33,316 bases of DNA from an uncultured Caryophanales bacterium (GTDB lineage Bacteria; Bacillota_I; Bacilli_A; RFN20; CAG-826). Below are positions 1 to 8,682 of this stretch, piece by piece. The stretch covers positions 1-33,316 of the forward strand of contig CALELS010000004.1 in the NCBI GenBank assembly GCA_937902735.1. The letters run 5' to 3'. The notes under the pieces were generated by a model. That model was not told the origin of the DNA, did no database searches, and saw nothing but the letters and a program-made list of their open reading frames with translations. Numbering within the stretch: the stretch's first letter is position 1; the number at the start of each line of letters is the position of its first letter. The position numbers and the translations under genes are program-made.

Positions 1-73
1 TGTTTTTGTCATGCATGAAATATATGCTTGATTTCTGTTATCTAATTTTATTTTGCCTAAAGGAGAGATAACG

Positions 74-589
74 ATGTCTGTCAGATTAGAAATTCTAAAA
101 AAAGAAAACAAAGAACAATTTATCAAAGATAATCAATTTGCTTTTAAATATGGAGCGATGAAGTATTTTTCTGAATCCGAAATGGAAAAACAATATGAAG
201 AAGATGGTGAAATTATATCTAGAGAAACAATTATTAATTCGATAAATCATAAAGGATCAATTGCATACCAAATATTTGATGATTCTTTAACGGTTGGGGG
301 AATTGTAATTAATATTAATAAATCCAAAGGCGATTTAGAGTTATTCTTCGTAAATCCAGATTGTCATTCTAAGGGAATTGGTCAAAGCGCATGGAGAGAA
401 ATTGAACGATTACATCCAAACGTAAAAATCTGGGAAACTGTCACACCTGCTTTTGAAAAAAGAAACATTCATTTCTACGTAAATAAATTAGGTTTTCATA
501 TAGTAAAATATTACAACAAATACTACAAAGACCCATCAAACGAAGAAGATTTGTGGGAAATGTATCAATTTGAAAAGGTAATAAAATAA
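74..589 (+). CDS. GNAT-family N-acetyltransferase
   Basis: A protein of 171 residues that probably transfers an acetyl group from acetyl-CoA to an unknown amine. The central part has a beta strand (LELFFV) followed by CHSKGIGQSAW, which fits GNAT motif A (Q/R-x-x-G-x-G/A) for pyrophosphate binding. It is followed by a strand-helix-strand (TVTPAFEKRN, FYVNKLGF) typical of motif B. The frame is open further upstream from a TTG at 53. The ATG at 74 is preferred because AAAGGAG at 59-65 lies at ideal spacing. It stands alone on its strand, with an AT-only hairpin after the stop. The substrate cannot be read from the sequence. Confidence 0.85.
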   Translation: MSVRLEILKKENKEQFIKDNQFAFKYGAMKYFSESEMEKQYEEDGEIISRETIINSINHKGSIAYQIFDDSLTVGGIVININKSKGDLELFFVNPDCHSKGIGQSAWREIERLHPNVKIWETVTPAFEKRNIHFYVNKLGFHIVKYYNKYYKDPSNEEDLWEMYQFEKVIK

Positions 590-608
590 ATTAGTTTTTT
601 ACTAATTT
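588..608 (+). terminator. Possible weak terminator after the acetyltransferase
   Basis: AAATTAGT (588-595) and ACTAATTT (601-608) form a perfect 8-bp stem around a TTTTT loop, directly after the stop codon. The stem has one G-C pair and there is no clean U-run behind it, so it is weak at best. Confidence 0.35.
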
Positions 609-673
609 TATGTATTTACCATCATTTTTCGTGTATAAATAAGTATAGTGAAATATTTTATCGAGGGAATTTT

Positions 674-2824
674 ATGAAAAAGACAATTTTACGCACACTT
701 GCTGCATCGCTTGCTGCTTCATCTTTGTTTGCCCTAGCATCTTGTGGCACCAAATTACCAACAACCCAATATGAAAAAGTTGTTTTTGCTCTCAACGGAG
801 TTGAATCAAGTTTTAGGAATATTAAAACAGAGAAAAGTAAAAGTCTTTTAAAACAAAATCTCCCTTCCTATCACGATTCTCAAACCGCCCTTGATAATAT
901 TTATGCTTTATACACAGAAGGTGATTATCAAGGAAGTTCGTTAAGTGATGAAATCTCATACAATGAACCACCAATGGTTCAATTCCAATGTATTAAAAGA
1001 GCTTTTGAAAAAATAGGCAAAGATTATGAATTTGGAATTAATTATTATGATGATATTACTGGAATAATTTATCTTGATATTGATAAAGGAACCAAAGCAA
1101 AAGAACAAACTGAAGAATATAAATACGATTTTGTTTTCACATTAGATATTCAATTAAATATTGCTCTAGATGATTCTATCCAGGCAAAAGTTGGTTTTGA
1201 TATTAATTTCTCAAAAGGCGAAGAATCTTATCATTCACAATGGTATGTTGAAATGTATCTTGAGTATGATATGCAAGACACAAATCCAACATATGAACTT
1301 TTAATGCTTACTCAAAATGATGATTCAGATGTCCCTTATTTTGACAGAATGGTTTATGAATATGATTACGTAGACACCAACAAGGGAGCAATTCAAGAAT
1401 GGAGAAAATTCGTTTTAGAGACTAATCAAAAGATTTACAAAAATGATAAGACCCCATCTTTTAGTGACTATACATCTGATCCAAACTTTACCTTTAGAGC
1501 AGATACTACTCATTGGTTTAAAAATGGAAAATTCTTTAAACAAACAAATACAACTCGACACGAAGAAGAAATAATTGCTTCAAACATGTTCGATGGACTG
1601 GGGATGAATTCTGAGTACATTGATAGTCGTCAAACTAGAGACGAATATAATTCAAAGAGAAATTCTGTTGTGAAAGAACTATATAAAGAATTCTCGGAAG
1701 CTGTTAGAGACGAATTAGTTTACCAATTAATAGTGAATGACGAAGACGAACAAAAAGAAGAAGAAAAACAAATTGACCATATTGTTCTTGTAGAAGGATC
1801 TGAAAACTATCTTCTTGATTACAAGATGGTTACTGATTTGAAATTCCATGAATTATTTACTGGATTTGTTGACCTTTATGGAGATAAATACGGCGCACAT
1901 CTCACCTATTTTGATAATGAAGACCACTATCATAGCGATGTTGAAGATATAACAAAGTTAACTTACAAATTTGCTCTGTGTCACGACGATATGGCATATG
2001 GTGACTTGGTTGATGTAAGTCTTGATGATCAAATTTCAGATACTATTAAAGAATATGTTGATTCATATGGAAGTGAATTCACAACATTAATGTATATTGA
2101 ATTCTGGAATGTCCAACAAAACGTTAAAGGTTCAGTACATTTTATGTATTATGATGATAAAATTATTAAACCAAAAGCTGTGTTCCCTGAAGCATTGAGT
2201 GAACTTGGTTTACCTACATATGATAATGAAAAGGCAGATTTTACTTATACCTTTGTTGATCCATATCACTATTTATATATCGAGAATTCCTCAGTTAGTG
2301 AAGCAGAAGCATATCGAAATGATTTATATAATGCTGGATTTACTTTAGATAACGAACATAGTGGCTTGGACTACTTTGTCTATACGATTGGTCTAGATGC
2401 GGAACATTACGTTTATGTTGAACTTGCTTATTATAAAGATGCTTTTAAACTAACTGTTACAGTGTTTGAATATCCCGAAGAAGAACCCGAAGAAATAACA
2501 ATGTTATCTCTTACAGGAACATGGAATAATTTTGGTGACAATGTTGGTGTTGTTGATTTGGAGAAAAATGGATCTTTGTTCACAATTAAAGACTTTCAAA
2601 TGGAAGAAAACACAAAGTTTAAAATAATATCAAATCATAGCTGGGCTAATGGTGGGTTTGGTTACAGTAAAATCTATAAGTTCAATGGTTTTTATGATTA
2701 TTTCTATACTGAAGGCGAATATGATGACATCATTATTACTACTACAGCTCTTGTAACATTAAGTGCTGTAGTTGATGGCACATCAGTATCAATCGAAATC
2801 AAAAACGTCATCCCAGTAATGTAG
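674..2824 (+). CDS. Large secreted lipoprotein, function unknown
   Basis: A 716-residue protein with a lipoprotein signal peptide: positive start MKKTILR, hydrophobic stretch, and lipobox LASC with the lipidated Cys at residue 24. It should be anchored to the outer face of the membrane. The mature part is acidic and rich in Tyr, Asp and Glu, with no enzyme motif I recognise. The last ~110 residues (from about 605, LSLTGTWNNFGDN) have the spacing of a beta-sandwich domain of the SusE/SusF carbohydrate-binding type (aromatic GTW, FKI, NHSWANGGFGYSK). That resemblance is tentative. A weak GAGGGA Shine-Dalgarno precedes the ATG. The alcohol dehydrogenase gene follows after 11 nt and is probably cotranscribed. 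Confidence 0.75.
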   Translation: MKKTILRTLAASLAASSLFALASCGTKLPTTQYEKVVFALNGVESSFRNIKTEKSKSLLKQNLPSYHDSQTALDNIYALYTEGDYQGSSLSDEISYNEPPMVQFQCIKRAFEKIGKDYEFGINYYDDITGIIYLDIDKGTKAKEQTEEYKYDFVFTLDIQLNIALDDSIQAKVGFDINFSKGEESYHSQWYVEMYLEYDMQDTNPTYELLMLTQNDDSDVPYFDRMVYEYDYVDTNKGAIQEWRKFVLETNQKIYKNDKTPSFSDYTSDPNFTFRADTTHWFKNGKFFKQTNTTRHEEEIIASNMFDGLGMNSEYIDSRQTRDEYNSKRNSVVKELYKEFSEAVRDELVYQLIVNDEDEQKEEEKQIDHIVLVEGSENYLLDYKMVTDLKFHELFTGFVDLYGDKYGAHLTYFDNEDHYHSDVEDITKLTYKFALCHDDMAYGDLVDVSLDDQISDTIKEYVDSYGSEFTTLMYIEFWNVQQNVKGSVHFMYYDDKIIKPKAVFPEALSELGLPTYDNEKADFTYTFVDPYHYLYIENSSVSEAEAYRNDLYNAGFTLDNEHSGLDYFVYTIGLDAEHYVYVELAYYKDAFKLTVTVFEYPEEEPEEITMLSLTGTWNNFGDNVGVVDLEKNGSLFTIKDFQMEENTKFKIISNHSWANGGFGYSKIYKFNGFYDYFYTEGEYDDIIITTTALVTLSAVVDGTSVSIEIKNVIPVM

Positions 2825-2835
2825 GGATTTAAATT

Positions 2836-4047
2836 ATGGTAAACGTAGCAAAAAAATGTTTTTATCGTCTTTCCCAAAAAGCGCTAATGATTGCAATGTG
2901 CTTTATGAATTGGAAGGAACCAGAACTTTTAAAAGGTGAAGGCGCTGTTTTAAAATTGCCTGCTTTTATTAAGGGAAAAGGTCTAAAAAAGCCTCTTGTA
3001 GTAACAGACAAAGGATTAATGAGTCTCCATTTATTGGACCCATTATTCGAACAACTTGAAAAAGAAGGGATTTCTTATACTGTTTTTGATGATGTTCAAC
3101 CAAATCCAAGTATTCCAAATATCGAAAACTGTAAAGATTGTTATTTAGATAATAAATGTGATTGTGTTATAGCATTTGGTGGTGGTTCGCCAATGGACTG
3201 CGCTAAAGCAGCTCTTGCTAGAGTGGTTAATCCAAAGAAAACTGTTCGTCAAATGAGAGGGTATCTAAAAGTTGGAAAAAAGATCCCCCCTTTCTTTGCC
3301 GTACCAACAACTGCAGGCACTGGTTCTGAAACAACTCTAGCAGCTGTCGTTAGCGATCCTGAAACACATGAGAAAAATGCAATTGCTGATATTTGCCTTA
3401 GACCAAAATATGCTGTTTTGGATCCAAAATTAACAATTGGATTACCTCCTCATATTACTTCAACCACTGGTATGGATGCATATACACATGCTATCGAAGC
3501 ATATATAGGAAAAAGTAATGTTAAATCAACAAAAAGGTATGCGATTGAAGCTACCAAGTTAATTCATGAGAATCTTGAAAAAGCATATAAAGACGGGAAA
3601 GACATTAAAGCTCGTGAAAATATGCTTTATGGTTCATATCTTGCTGGTAATGCTTTTACTAGAGCGTTTGTTGGTTATGTTCACGCTATTGCACATAACT
3701 TAGGAGGTTTATATAACACCCCACATGGTTTAGCCAACGCTGTTATTCTTCCTTATGTACTTGAATGGTATGGCAAGGCTGCTCACAAGAAACTCGCTGA
3801 GCTTGCGGATGTAATTAAAATTACTAAACCTGATATGACTTACGAAGAAAAGGCGAAACTTTTCATTGAAGATATTAAACTAATGAATAAAGAAATGAAT
3901 ATTCCTGAAAAATTTGATTTTATCAAAGAAGAAGATGTTCCAACCTTAGTTAAACGCGCCCTAAAAGAAGGCAATCCAGGATATCCTGTTCCAAGAATTA
4001 TGGATGAAAAAGATATGGAATCAGTTATCCGCAAATTAATGAAATAG
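2836..4047 (+). CDS. Iron-containing alcohol dehydrogenase
   Basis: A 403-residue group III (metal-dependent) alcohol dehydrogenase that interconverts a primary alcohol or aldehyde with NAD(P)H in the cytoplasm. The NAD-binding half shows GGGSP at 115-119 and TTAGTGSE at 158-165. The all-helical half holds the metal ligands Asp214, His218, His283 and His297. These lie in GMDAYTHAIEAY, HAIAH and TPHG, and their order matches the FucO-type site. Length is normal for the family (380-410). The N-terminal extension before ELLKGEGA resembles fermentative butanol/ethanol-type enzymes of anaerobes. The Shine-Dalgarno is weak (AGGG), so translation may depend on the upstream lipoprotein 11 nt away. 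The exact substrate is unknown. Confidence 0.9.
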   Translation: MVNVAKKCFYRLSQKALMIAMCFMNWKEPELLKGEGAVLKLPAFIKGKGLKKPLVVTDKGLMSLHLLDPLFEQLEKEGISYTVFDDVQPNPSIPNIENCKDCYLDNKCDCVIAFGGGSPMDCAKAALARVVNPKKTVRQMRGYLKVGKKIPPFFAVPTTAGTGSETTLAAVVSDPETHEKNAIADICLRPKYAVLDPKLTIGLPPHITSTTGMDAYTHAIEAYIGKSNVKSTKRYAIEATKLIHENLEKAYKDGKDIKARENMLYGSYLAGNAFTRAFVGYVHAIAHNLGGLYNTPHGLANAVILPYVLEWYGKAAHKKLAELADVIKITKPDMTYEEKAKLFIEDIKLMNKEMNIPEKFDFIKEEDVPTLVKRALKEGNPGYPVPRIMDEKDMESVIRKLMK

Positions 4048-4059
4048 CGGACTTCTTAT

Positions 4060-4398
4060 ATGGAAAATGAAGAATTAAAGGATCTATACGAATCTTTAGT
4101 CAAAGCCATTATTGCTAAAGATATTAATGTTTTAAATGAACTGATAATGGATGATGCTCAATTTTTGCATTTCTCAGAAAAACCATTAACTAAGAATGAA
4201 TATTTATCAGATGTAGAGAACGAACTATTCCAATATTTTGATTATGAAATTAAACATGTTGAGAATAATTCAATAATTCTAAGAATCGATGCAATACTTT
4301 ATGGTTCAAAACGTAATTGGTGGATCTTCTGTGTCAACGTTGATTACATAAAAGAAAAAGGGAAGCTTAGAATTAAGCGTTCCCAAATCTTAGGATAA
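4060..4398 (+). CDS. Small NTF2/SnoaL-like protein
   Basis: A 112-residue soluble protein with the pattern of the NTF2-like (SnoaL/DUF4440) cone fold. An N-terminal helix ELKDLYESLVKAIIAKDINVLNELI leads into DDAQFLHFSEK. Alternating strands follow, ending in NWWIFCVNVDYIKEKGKLRIKRSQ. Such proteins serve as small ligand-binding or isomerase domains, and no catalytic dyad can be named here. It starts 12 nt after the alcohol dehydrogenase without a visible Shine-Dalgarno and is probably the last gene of that unit. Its 3' end overlaps a hairpin that terminates the convergent phosphatase gene. The family call is moderate. Confidence 0.6.
   Translation: MENEELKDLYESLVKAIIAKDINVLNELIMDDAQFLHFSEKPLTKNEYLSDVENELFQYFDYEIKHVENNSIILRIDAILYGSKRNWWIFCVNVDYIKEKGKLRIKRSQILG
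4350..4384 (-). terminator. Terminator of the PP2C phosphatase gene, inside the opposing gene
   Basis: GGGAA (4360-4364) plus GCTT (4365-4368) pair with AAGC (4375-4378) plus TTCCC (4380-4384), giving 9 bp with a one-base bulge and a 6-nt loop. Read on the minus strand, the hairpin is followed directly by TTTTTCTTTT (complement of 4350-4359), a classic intrinsic terminator. It lies about 20 nt beyond the phosphatase stop codon and within the 3' coding part of the convergent NTF2-like gene. Confidence 0.75.
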
Positions 4399-4405
4399 TC
4401 TTATA

Positions 4406-6034
4406 CTATTTAAGTTCTAAACTTAACATTGTTAAGTCATCAAATTGTGGAGCATCATTAACAAATTCATCGATGTCTGCTTTGACAGAATGAATAATCT
4501 CTTCAGGGGATTTTTCTTTATTTTTATTGAGCGAATTTAAAGTACGTTCAATACCAAACATTTCTTTATTTTTGTTTTTAGCCTCACTAACACCATCAGT
4601 AAAGACAAAAATCTTATCACCTTTACCAATTGTGGTTTCTTGATTTTGATATTTCGATTGAGGAAGCGCACCCAATACAAAGCCATGTTGTTCAGGTTTG
4701 ACTTCGAAATATTTTCCTTTATGGCAAATTATTGGATCTTCGTGACCTGCGTTAGAAGTAACGAGCTTACCAGTAGAAATTTCTAAAATACCAAGCCACA
4801 CTGTAACAAACATGCTTGATTGATTGTGCAAACATAAGTCCCTATTAACATATTCCAAAACTTTGGCGGGATCCTTAAACATCTTGGTTCTTTCACTAAT
4901 CAAAATATTTGTTACCATCATGAATAAAGCTGCAGGAACTCCCTTATCTGACACGTCAGCGATAACTAAAGCTATATGATCTTCATCAATTAAGAAGAAG
5001 TTATAGAAGTCACCTCCAACCTCCTTTGCAGGATCCATTTTTGCATAAATATTAAAATCTTTTCTATCTGGGAAAGCTGGGAAAACTTGAGGAATTGATG
5101 ATTGCTGAATTTGAGAAGCGATGTTAAGTTCTGCTCCCATTTTTTCTTTCTCAGCGGTAGCATTAGTTAAGTTATTGATATAATCAATCATTTCAACTTC
5201 CATACTATCGATTGATGTAGCAAGTAACTGAATATCATCATATCTACTTATCTTTCCAAGAGGATTTTCAACACGACTATCTTTAGCAAATCTTCTTGCT
5301 TCTTTTGATACTTTTGAAAGAGGTCTAACAATAGAGAGATTAATGAATAATGTTGATCCTACAATAATGAAAATACTGATAACAGAAATTGCAGCAATAA
5401 TGAAAATTAATTGAGGAAGGAACGCTTTTTCCATTTCTTCAATTGGTCTTTGCATACATAAAAGAGCAGTTACATTATCGCTTGAGTCTTTAACTGGAAC
5501 GATGGTAGTAATATGGCGATGTTGGCCATCGGTTGTATGATTACGGAAAACTGTTTCAAAAGTAGATTTCTTTTCATATAAAGATTTATATTTTGCTCGA
5601 TATTCATCATTAGATGTTTTTCTTTCGTAACCAAGTTCCCATGGTGAATAATTGGTGTTATCAACTTCATTATTCACAACGTTAAAAATCGAAACAAATT
5701 TTCCATAGTCAGAAGTATCAACTTTTATTACATAAATAAGAGAAACATTTAACGCTTTGCAGCTTTTATCTAAAACCGTATTGGTTGAAGCATATTCTAA
5801 TGTGTATTCAGGCACATCATCTAGATACTCTTGTATATGATCACCATTGACGTTAATTGCGGTGGTATCTGCCATACGATGTGTAACACTTGCGTATTCA
5901 TTTTCGAAAGAATTTCTAAAAGAAAAATAACCAATTACGCTAATGGCTGCACCAAAAACCACCATAAAAGTAATTAGTGCTCCCACAACATTGAGGGTGA
6001 TGCTTGATATAAGTTTGTGAAAGATTTTTTTCAT
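4406..6034 (-). CDS. Membrane sensor PP2C phosphatase (RsbU/SpoIIE-like)
   Basis: A 542-residue receptor phosphatase. Transmembrane helix 1 spans about residues 13-37 and an extracytoplasmic sensor region about 40-205. Helix 2 is about 207-233, a HAMP linker runs about 234-285, and a PP2C/SpoIIE domain from about 310 to the end. Metal-binding motifs are visible: EVGGDFYNFF (338-347), Asp360 in ADVSDKG, TDGVSEAK (479-486) and QFDD (530-533). Relatives dephosphorylate anti-anti-sigma (SpoIIAA/RsbV) proteins in partner-switching pathways. No partner gene lies in the window, so the target is unknown. It is a monocistronic unit on the minus strand, facing away from gdpP. No good Shine-Dalgarno is present. 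Confidence 0.88.
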   Translation of the reverse strand: MKKIFHKLISSITLNVVGALITFMVVFGAAISVIGYFSFRNSFENEYASVTHRMADTTAINVNGDHIQEYLDDVPEYTLEYASTNTVLDKSCKALNVSLIYVIKVDTSDYGKFVSIFNVVNNEVDNTNYSPWELGYERKTSNDEYRAKYKSLYEKKSTFETVFRNHTTDGQHRHITTIVPVKDSSDNVTALLCMQRPIEEMEKAFLPQLIFIIAAISVISIFIIVGSTLFINLSIVRPLSKVSKEARRFAKDSRVENPLGKISRYDDIQLLATSIDSMEVEMIDYINNLTNATAEKEKMGAELNIASQIQQSSIPQVFPAFPDRKDFNIYAKMDPAKEVGGDFYNFFLIDEDHIALVIADVSDKGVPAALFMMVTNILISERTKMFKDPAKVLEYVNRDLCLHNQSSMFVTVWLGILEISTGKLVTSNAGHEDPIICHKGKYFEVKPEQHGFVLGALPQSKYQNQETTIGKGDKIFVFTDGVSEAKNKNKEMFGIERTLNSLNKNKEKSPEEIIHSVKADIDEFVNDAPQFDDLTMLSLELK

Positions 6035-6181
6035 AATGAATTCTTAAAAAGTTTAACACGAGAACATAAAAAGATAAAAACTTAAATTTTCATAAAAAAG
6101 GCCAAATCATGCATATAGTGCTTCTATAAAGGGATACATATGTTTTTTCTAATTTTCATTTTTTACTATGAGTAAAGTTGT

Positions 6182-6195
6182 TATAATGTTTGAGC
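6182..6195 (+). promoter_or_regulatory. -10 box of a probably leaderless gdpP transcript
   Basis: A perfect TATAAT at 6182-6187 ends 8 nt before the ATG at 6196. Transcription would start around 6194-6196, leaving no room for a ribosome binding site, and none is present. The -35 region is poor (TTTACT at 6162, spacing 14). This favours ATG 6196 over the in-frame TTG at 6190. Confidence 0.6.
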
Positions 6196-8229
6196 ATGAA
6201 AAAGCATATCCGAGTCCTATCTTTATTCTCATTTATCTTATTAGCGATTGAAACAGTCCTTTTTGGCACTTTTTTGATTGTTTATTTTATTAATCCTTTT
6301 TCATTTCAACAAATTGTTCAAAATAATGTAATTTATTTCGTTATTCCTTTGATGGGAATTTCCTTATTAAATATTTTCTTTACCTTTATTTCGATTGTTG
6401 TTTTCAATCGCTCTAGACATAAATCTGATTTAAAAGCTGCTGATCTTCTTGGTGATGATGTTCAAGAAGCATATAACTTCGGCATGGTAGGTTTAGTTAT
6501 TGTTGATGAAAACAAATTAGTTTTATGGGTAAACGAATTATTTAGAGAAAGAAAAATTGATATTTTAGATACAAATATTTTGGAATGGAAACCCGAGTTG
6601 AAAGATTTAGAAGATTCAAATGGTGATACAGTTATCAGAATTTTAATCAATAACAACTACTATGATGTCAAATATTTACCAGATGCTGGCTTATATATTT
6701 TTAAAGATGTAACCGAATTTGAAAATCTCACCCAATATTCAAACCGCGAAGCTATTGTTGTTGGTTTAATATTAATAGATTCGTATTCTTCAATTTCCGA
6801 AAACGCTGATGATGCTAATGATATTATTTCAAAAGTTAGGAACGCTATTTTCGAATATACAAAGGAATATAATGTCGCAATCAAACGTTCAAAATCAGAT
6901 ACATATTTTCTCGTTTGTAACCACGAATCACTTCAAAAAATGGAAGCTGATAAATTCTCTATTTTAGAGAAAATTCGTGAAATTGGTGAAAAAGAAGTTA
7001 TTACCCCAACAATTTCTATTGGTATTGCACATGGTTTCCCATCAATTACCAAATTAACCGATATGGCTAGCAGTGCTCTTGAAACATGTACTGCACGTGG
7101 TGGAGATCAAGTTGTTATTTCAAAATACGGCGAAGATCTCAAGTATTTTGGTGGTACGGCCTCTTCAACAGAAACTAGAAACAAAGTTAAAGTTAGACTT
7201 GTTGCTACTTCGTTTACTCAAATTATTAAGAGCAGTAAATTTGTTATGATCATGGGCCATACTGCAACTGACATGGATGCAATGGGTTCGTGTTTAGGCG
7301 TTAAAGCAATATGTGACCACTTAGGAGTTGCTTCTGCCATAATTTATAACCCTCGTGTAACTGAAAGTAAAACTAGAGGAGCTATGACTTCTTCATTCTC
7401 AAGAGAAATGCTCTCTAAAATTACAATGACCCCTCAAGAAGCAATCGATAAAGTCAAAGAAAGAAGCAATATTCTTCTTGTTGTTTGCGATACTCACAAT
7501 CCAGAAATGGTTATCGAACCTAAGCTTGTAGATATGATTGATAAGATTGCAATTATCGATCACCATCGTAAGAGCGAAAAATGTATTGAAACAACCGTTT
7601 TTGAACATATCGATACAGGTGCTTCAAGCGCTACTGAGATTATTACAGAATTCATTTACTATGCATTTAATAACCCAAGAATTAAATTGCCTGCATCCTT
7701 TGCAACAATTATGCTTTCAGGTATTTTTCTTGATTCAAATCACTTTAAAGCCAAAGGCACATCTTCAAATACCTTCGAAGCTAGTATGGTGCTTGAAGAA
7801 TATGGAGCGGATTCCTATAAAGCGGATGACTTCTTAAAAGATGAATATGAAGAATATGCATTAGTTACTAAGATTGCTGCAAATATGTATGCACCATTTT
7901 ATGGTGTAGTTGTCTGTAGAGCAGATGATAATGATGTTGTTGAAAGCACAATTCTTTCTAAAGTTGCTAACCAATGTATGTCGATGAAGGGTATTAATGC
8001 TGCCTTTGTTGTAGGCAAGATTGATGAAAGAACTGTCAAAGTCTCGTGCCGTAGTGATGGCACAATAAACGTTCAAATACTTGCTGAAAAAATGGGTGGT
8101 GGTGGACACCAACATATGGCTGCAACTGTCTTTGAAAATACCACAATCGAACAAGCTTGCGATCGTGTAAACGAAATCTTAAAAGAATATCTTGCTGATG
8201 CAAGAGTGAATTCAGGTGAGGATAGGTAA
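6196..8229 (+). CDS. gdpP: Cyclic-di-AMP phosphodiesterase GdpP
   Basis: A 677-residue membrane protein that hydrolyses c-di-AMP to pApA. It has two transmembrane helices (about 7-32 and 46-71), a PAS-like region (about 95-175), a degenerate GGDEF domain (about 185-310, with ARGGDQ at its end), then DHH and DHHA1 domains. The DHH metal motifs are visible: GHTATDMDAMGS (about 354-365), CDTHN (about 431-435), DHH (about 455-457), and GGGGHQHMAA near 642-651 in DHHA1. Length matches B. subtilis GdpP. It heads the operon with rplI and dnaB, the order known from Bacillus. The frame opens at TTG 6190, but ATG 6196 is preferred from the -10 position. Confidence 0.95.
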   Translation: MKKHIRVLSLFSFILLAIETVLFGTFLIVYFINPFSFQQIVQNNVIYFVIPLMGISLLNIFFTFISIVVFNRSRHKSDLKAADLLGDDVQEAYNFGMVGLVIVDENKLVLWVNELFRERKIDILDTNILEWKPELKDLEDSNGDTVIRILINNNYYDVKYLPDAGLYIFKDVTEFENLTQYSNREAIVVGLILIDSYSSISENADDANDIISKVRNAIFEYTKEYNVAIKRSKSDTYFLVCNHESLQKMEADKFSILEKIREIGEKEVITPTISIGIAHGFPSITKLTDMASSALETCTARGGDQVVISKYGEDLKYFGGTASSTETRNKVKVRLVATSFTQIIKSSKFVMIMGHTATDMDAMGSCLGVKAICDHLGVASAIIYNPRVTESKTRGAMTSSFSREMLSKITMTPQEAIDKVKERSNILLVVCDTHNPEMVIEPKLVDMIDKIAIIDHHRKSEKCIETTVFEHIDTGASSATEIITEFIYYAFNNPRIKLPASFATIMLSGIFLDSNHFKAKGTSSNTFEASMVLEEYGADSYKADDFLKDEYEEYALVTKIAANMYAPFYGVVVCRADDNDVVESTILSKVANQCMSMKGINAAFVVGKIDERTVKVSCRSDGTINVQILAEKMGGGGHQHMAATVFENTTIEQACDRVNEILKEYLADARVNSGEDR

Positions 8230-8230
8230 T

Positions 8231-8680
8231 ATGAAAGTAATTTTATTAAGTGATGTCAAAGGCATCGGTAAAAAAGGGCAAACTGTTGAAGTGAAAGATG
8301 GCTATGCTGCAAATTATTTAATTCCTCATCGTCTTGCAGTTAAGTTAACTGAAAAATCTAAAGAAGTTTTGGATAAACAAAATTTCGAAGCTGCCGAAAA
8401 AGTTAAAGAAGATACACTAAAGGCTAAAGATGTAGCAAAAAAACTTGAGACTATTGTCGTGGAATTTGAAGCCAATACTGGAGCAGATGGAAAAATGTTT
8501 GGTAACATTTCTCCAAAACAAATCGAAGAAAAACTTAAAAGTGAATATAATATCGTCATTGATAAACGTAAATTTATTGATAAGACTGCTGTAGATAGAG
8601 TTGGATACACCAAATTAAGAATTGAACTTTATAAAGGTGTTGAAGGTGTTGTCACAGTTCACGTTAAAGAAAGGAAATAA
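8231..8680 (+). CDS. rplI: 50S ribosomal protein L9
   Basis: A 149-residue protein with the L9 N-terminal signature MKVILLSDVKGIGKKGQ and GYAANYLIPHRLAV. A long connecting helix (about 40-75, rich in Lys/Glu/Ala) and the C-terminal domain (GKMFGNISPKQIEEKL to the end) follow. It binds 23S rRNA and helps reading-frame maintenance. ATG 8231 lies one base after the gdpP stop and has GGTGAGGATAGG just upstream. The in-frame GTG at 8216 would add five residues before the conserved start and is rejected. It is cotranscribed with gdpP and dnaB. Confidence 0.97.
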   Translation: MKVILLSDVKGIGKKGQTVEVKDGYAANYLIPHRLAVKLTEKSKEVLDKQNFEAAEKVKEDTLKAKDVAKKLETIVVEFEANTGADGKMFGNISPKQIEEKLKSEYNIVIDKRKFIDKTAVDRVGYTKLRIELYKGVEGVVTVHVKERK

Positions 8681-8682
8681 AT

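Noticed and set aside
632..649. Promoter for the large lipoprotein gene
   Set aside because: TATAAA (634) and TATAGT (644) are possible -10 boxes, but no -35 sits at 16-18 nt from either, so no promoter was called.
6190..6195. TTG start for gdpP
   Set aside because: It would add only Met-Ser and has no Shine-Dalgarno; the TATAAT at 6182-6187 puts the transcript start at about the ATG 6196.
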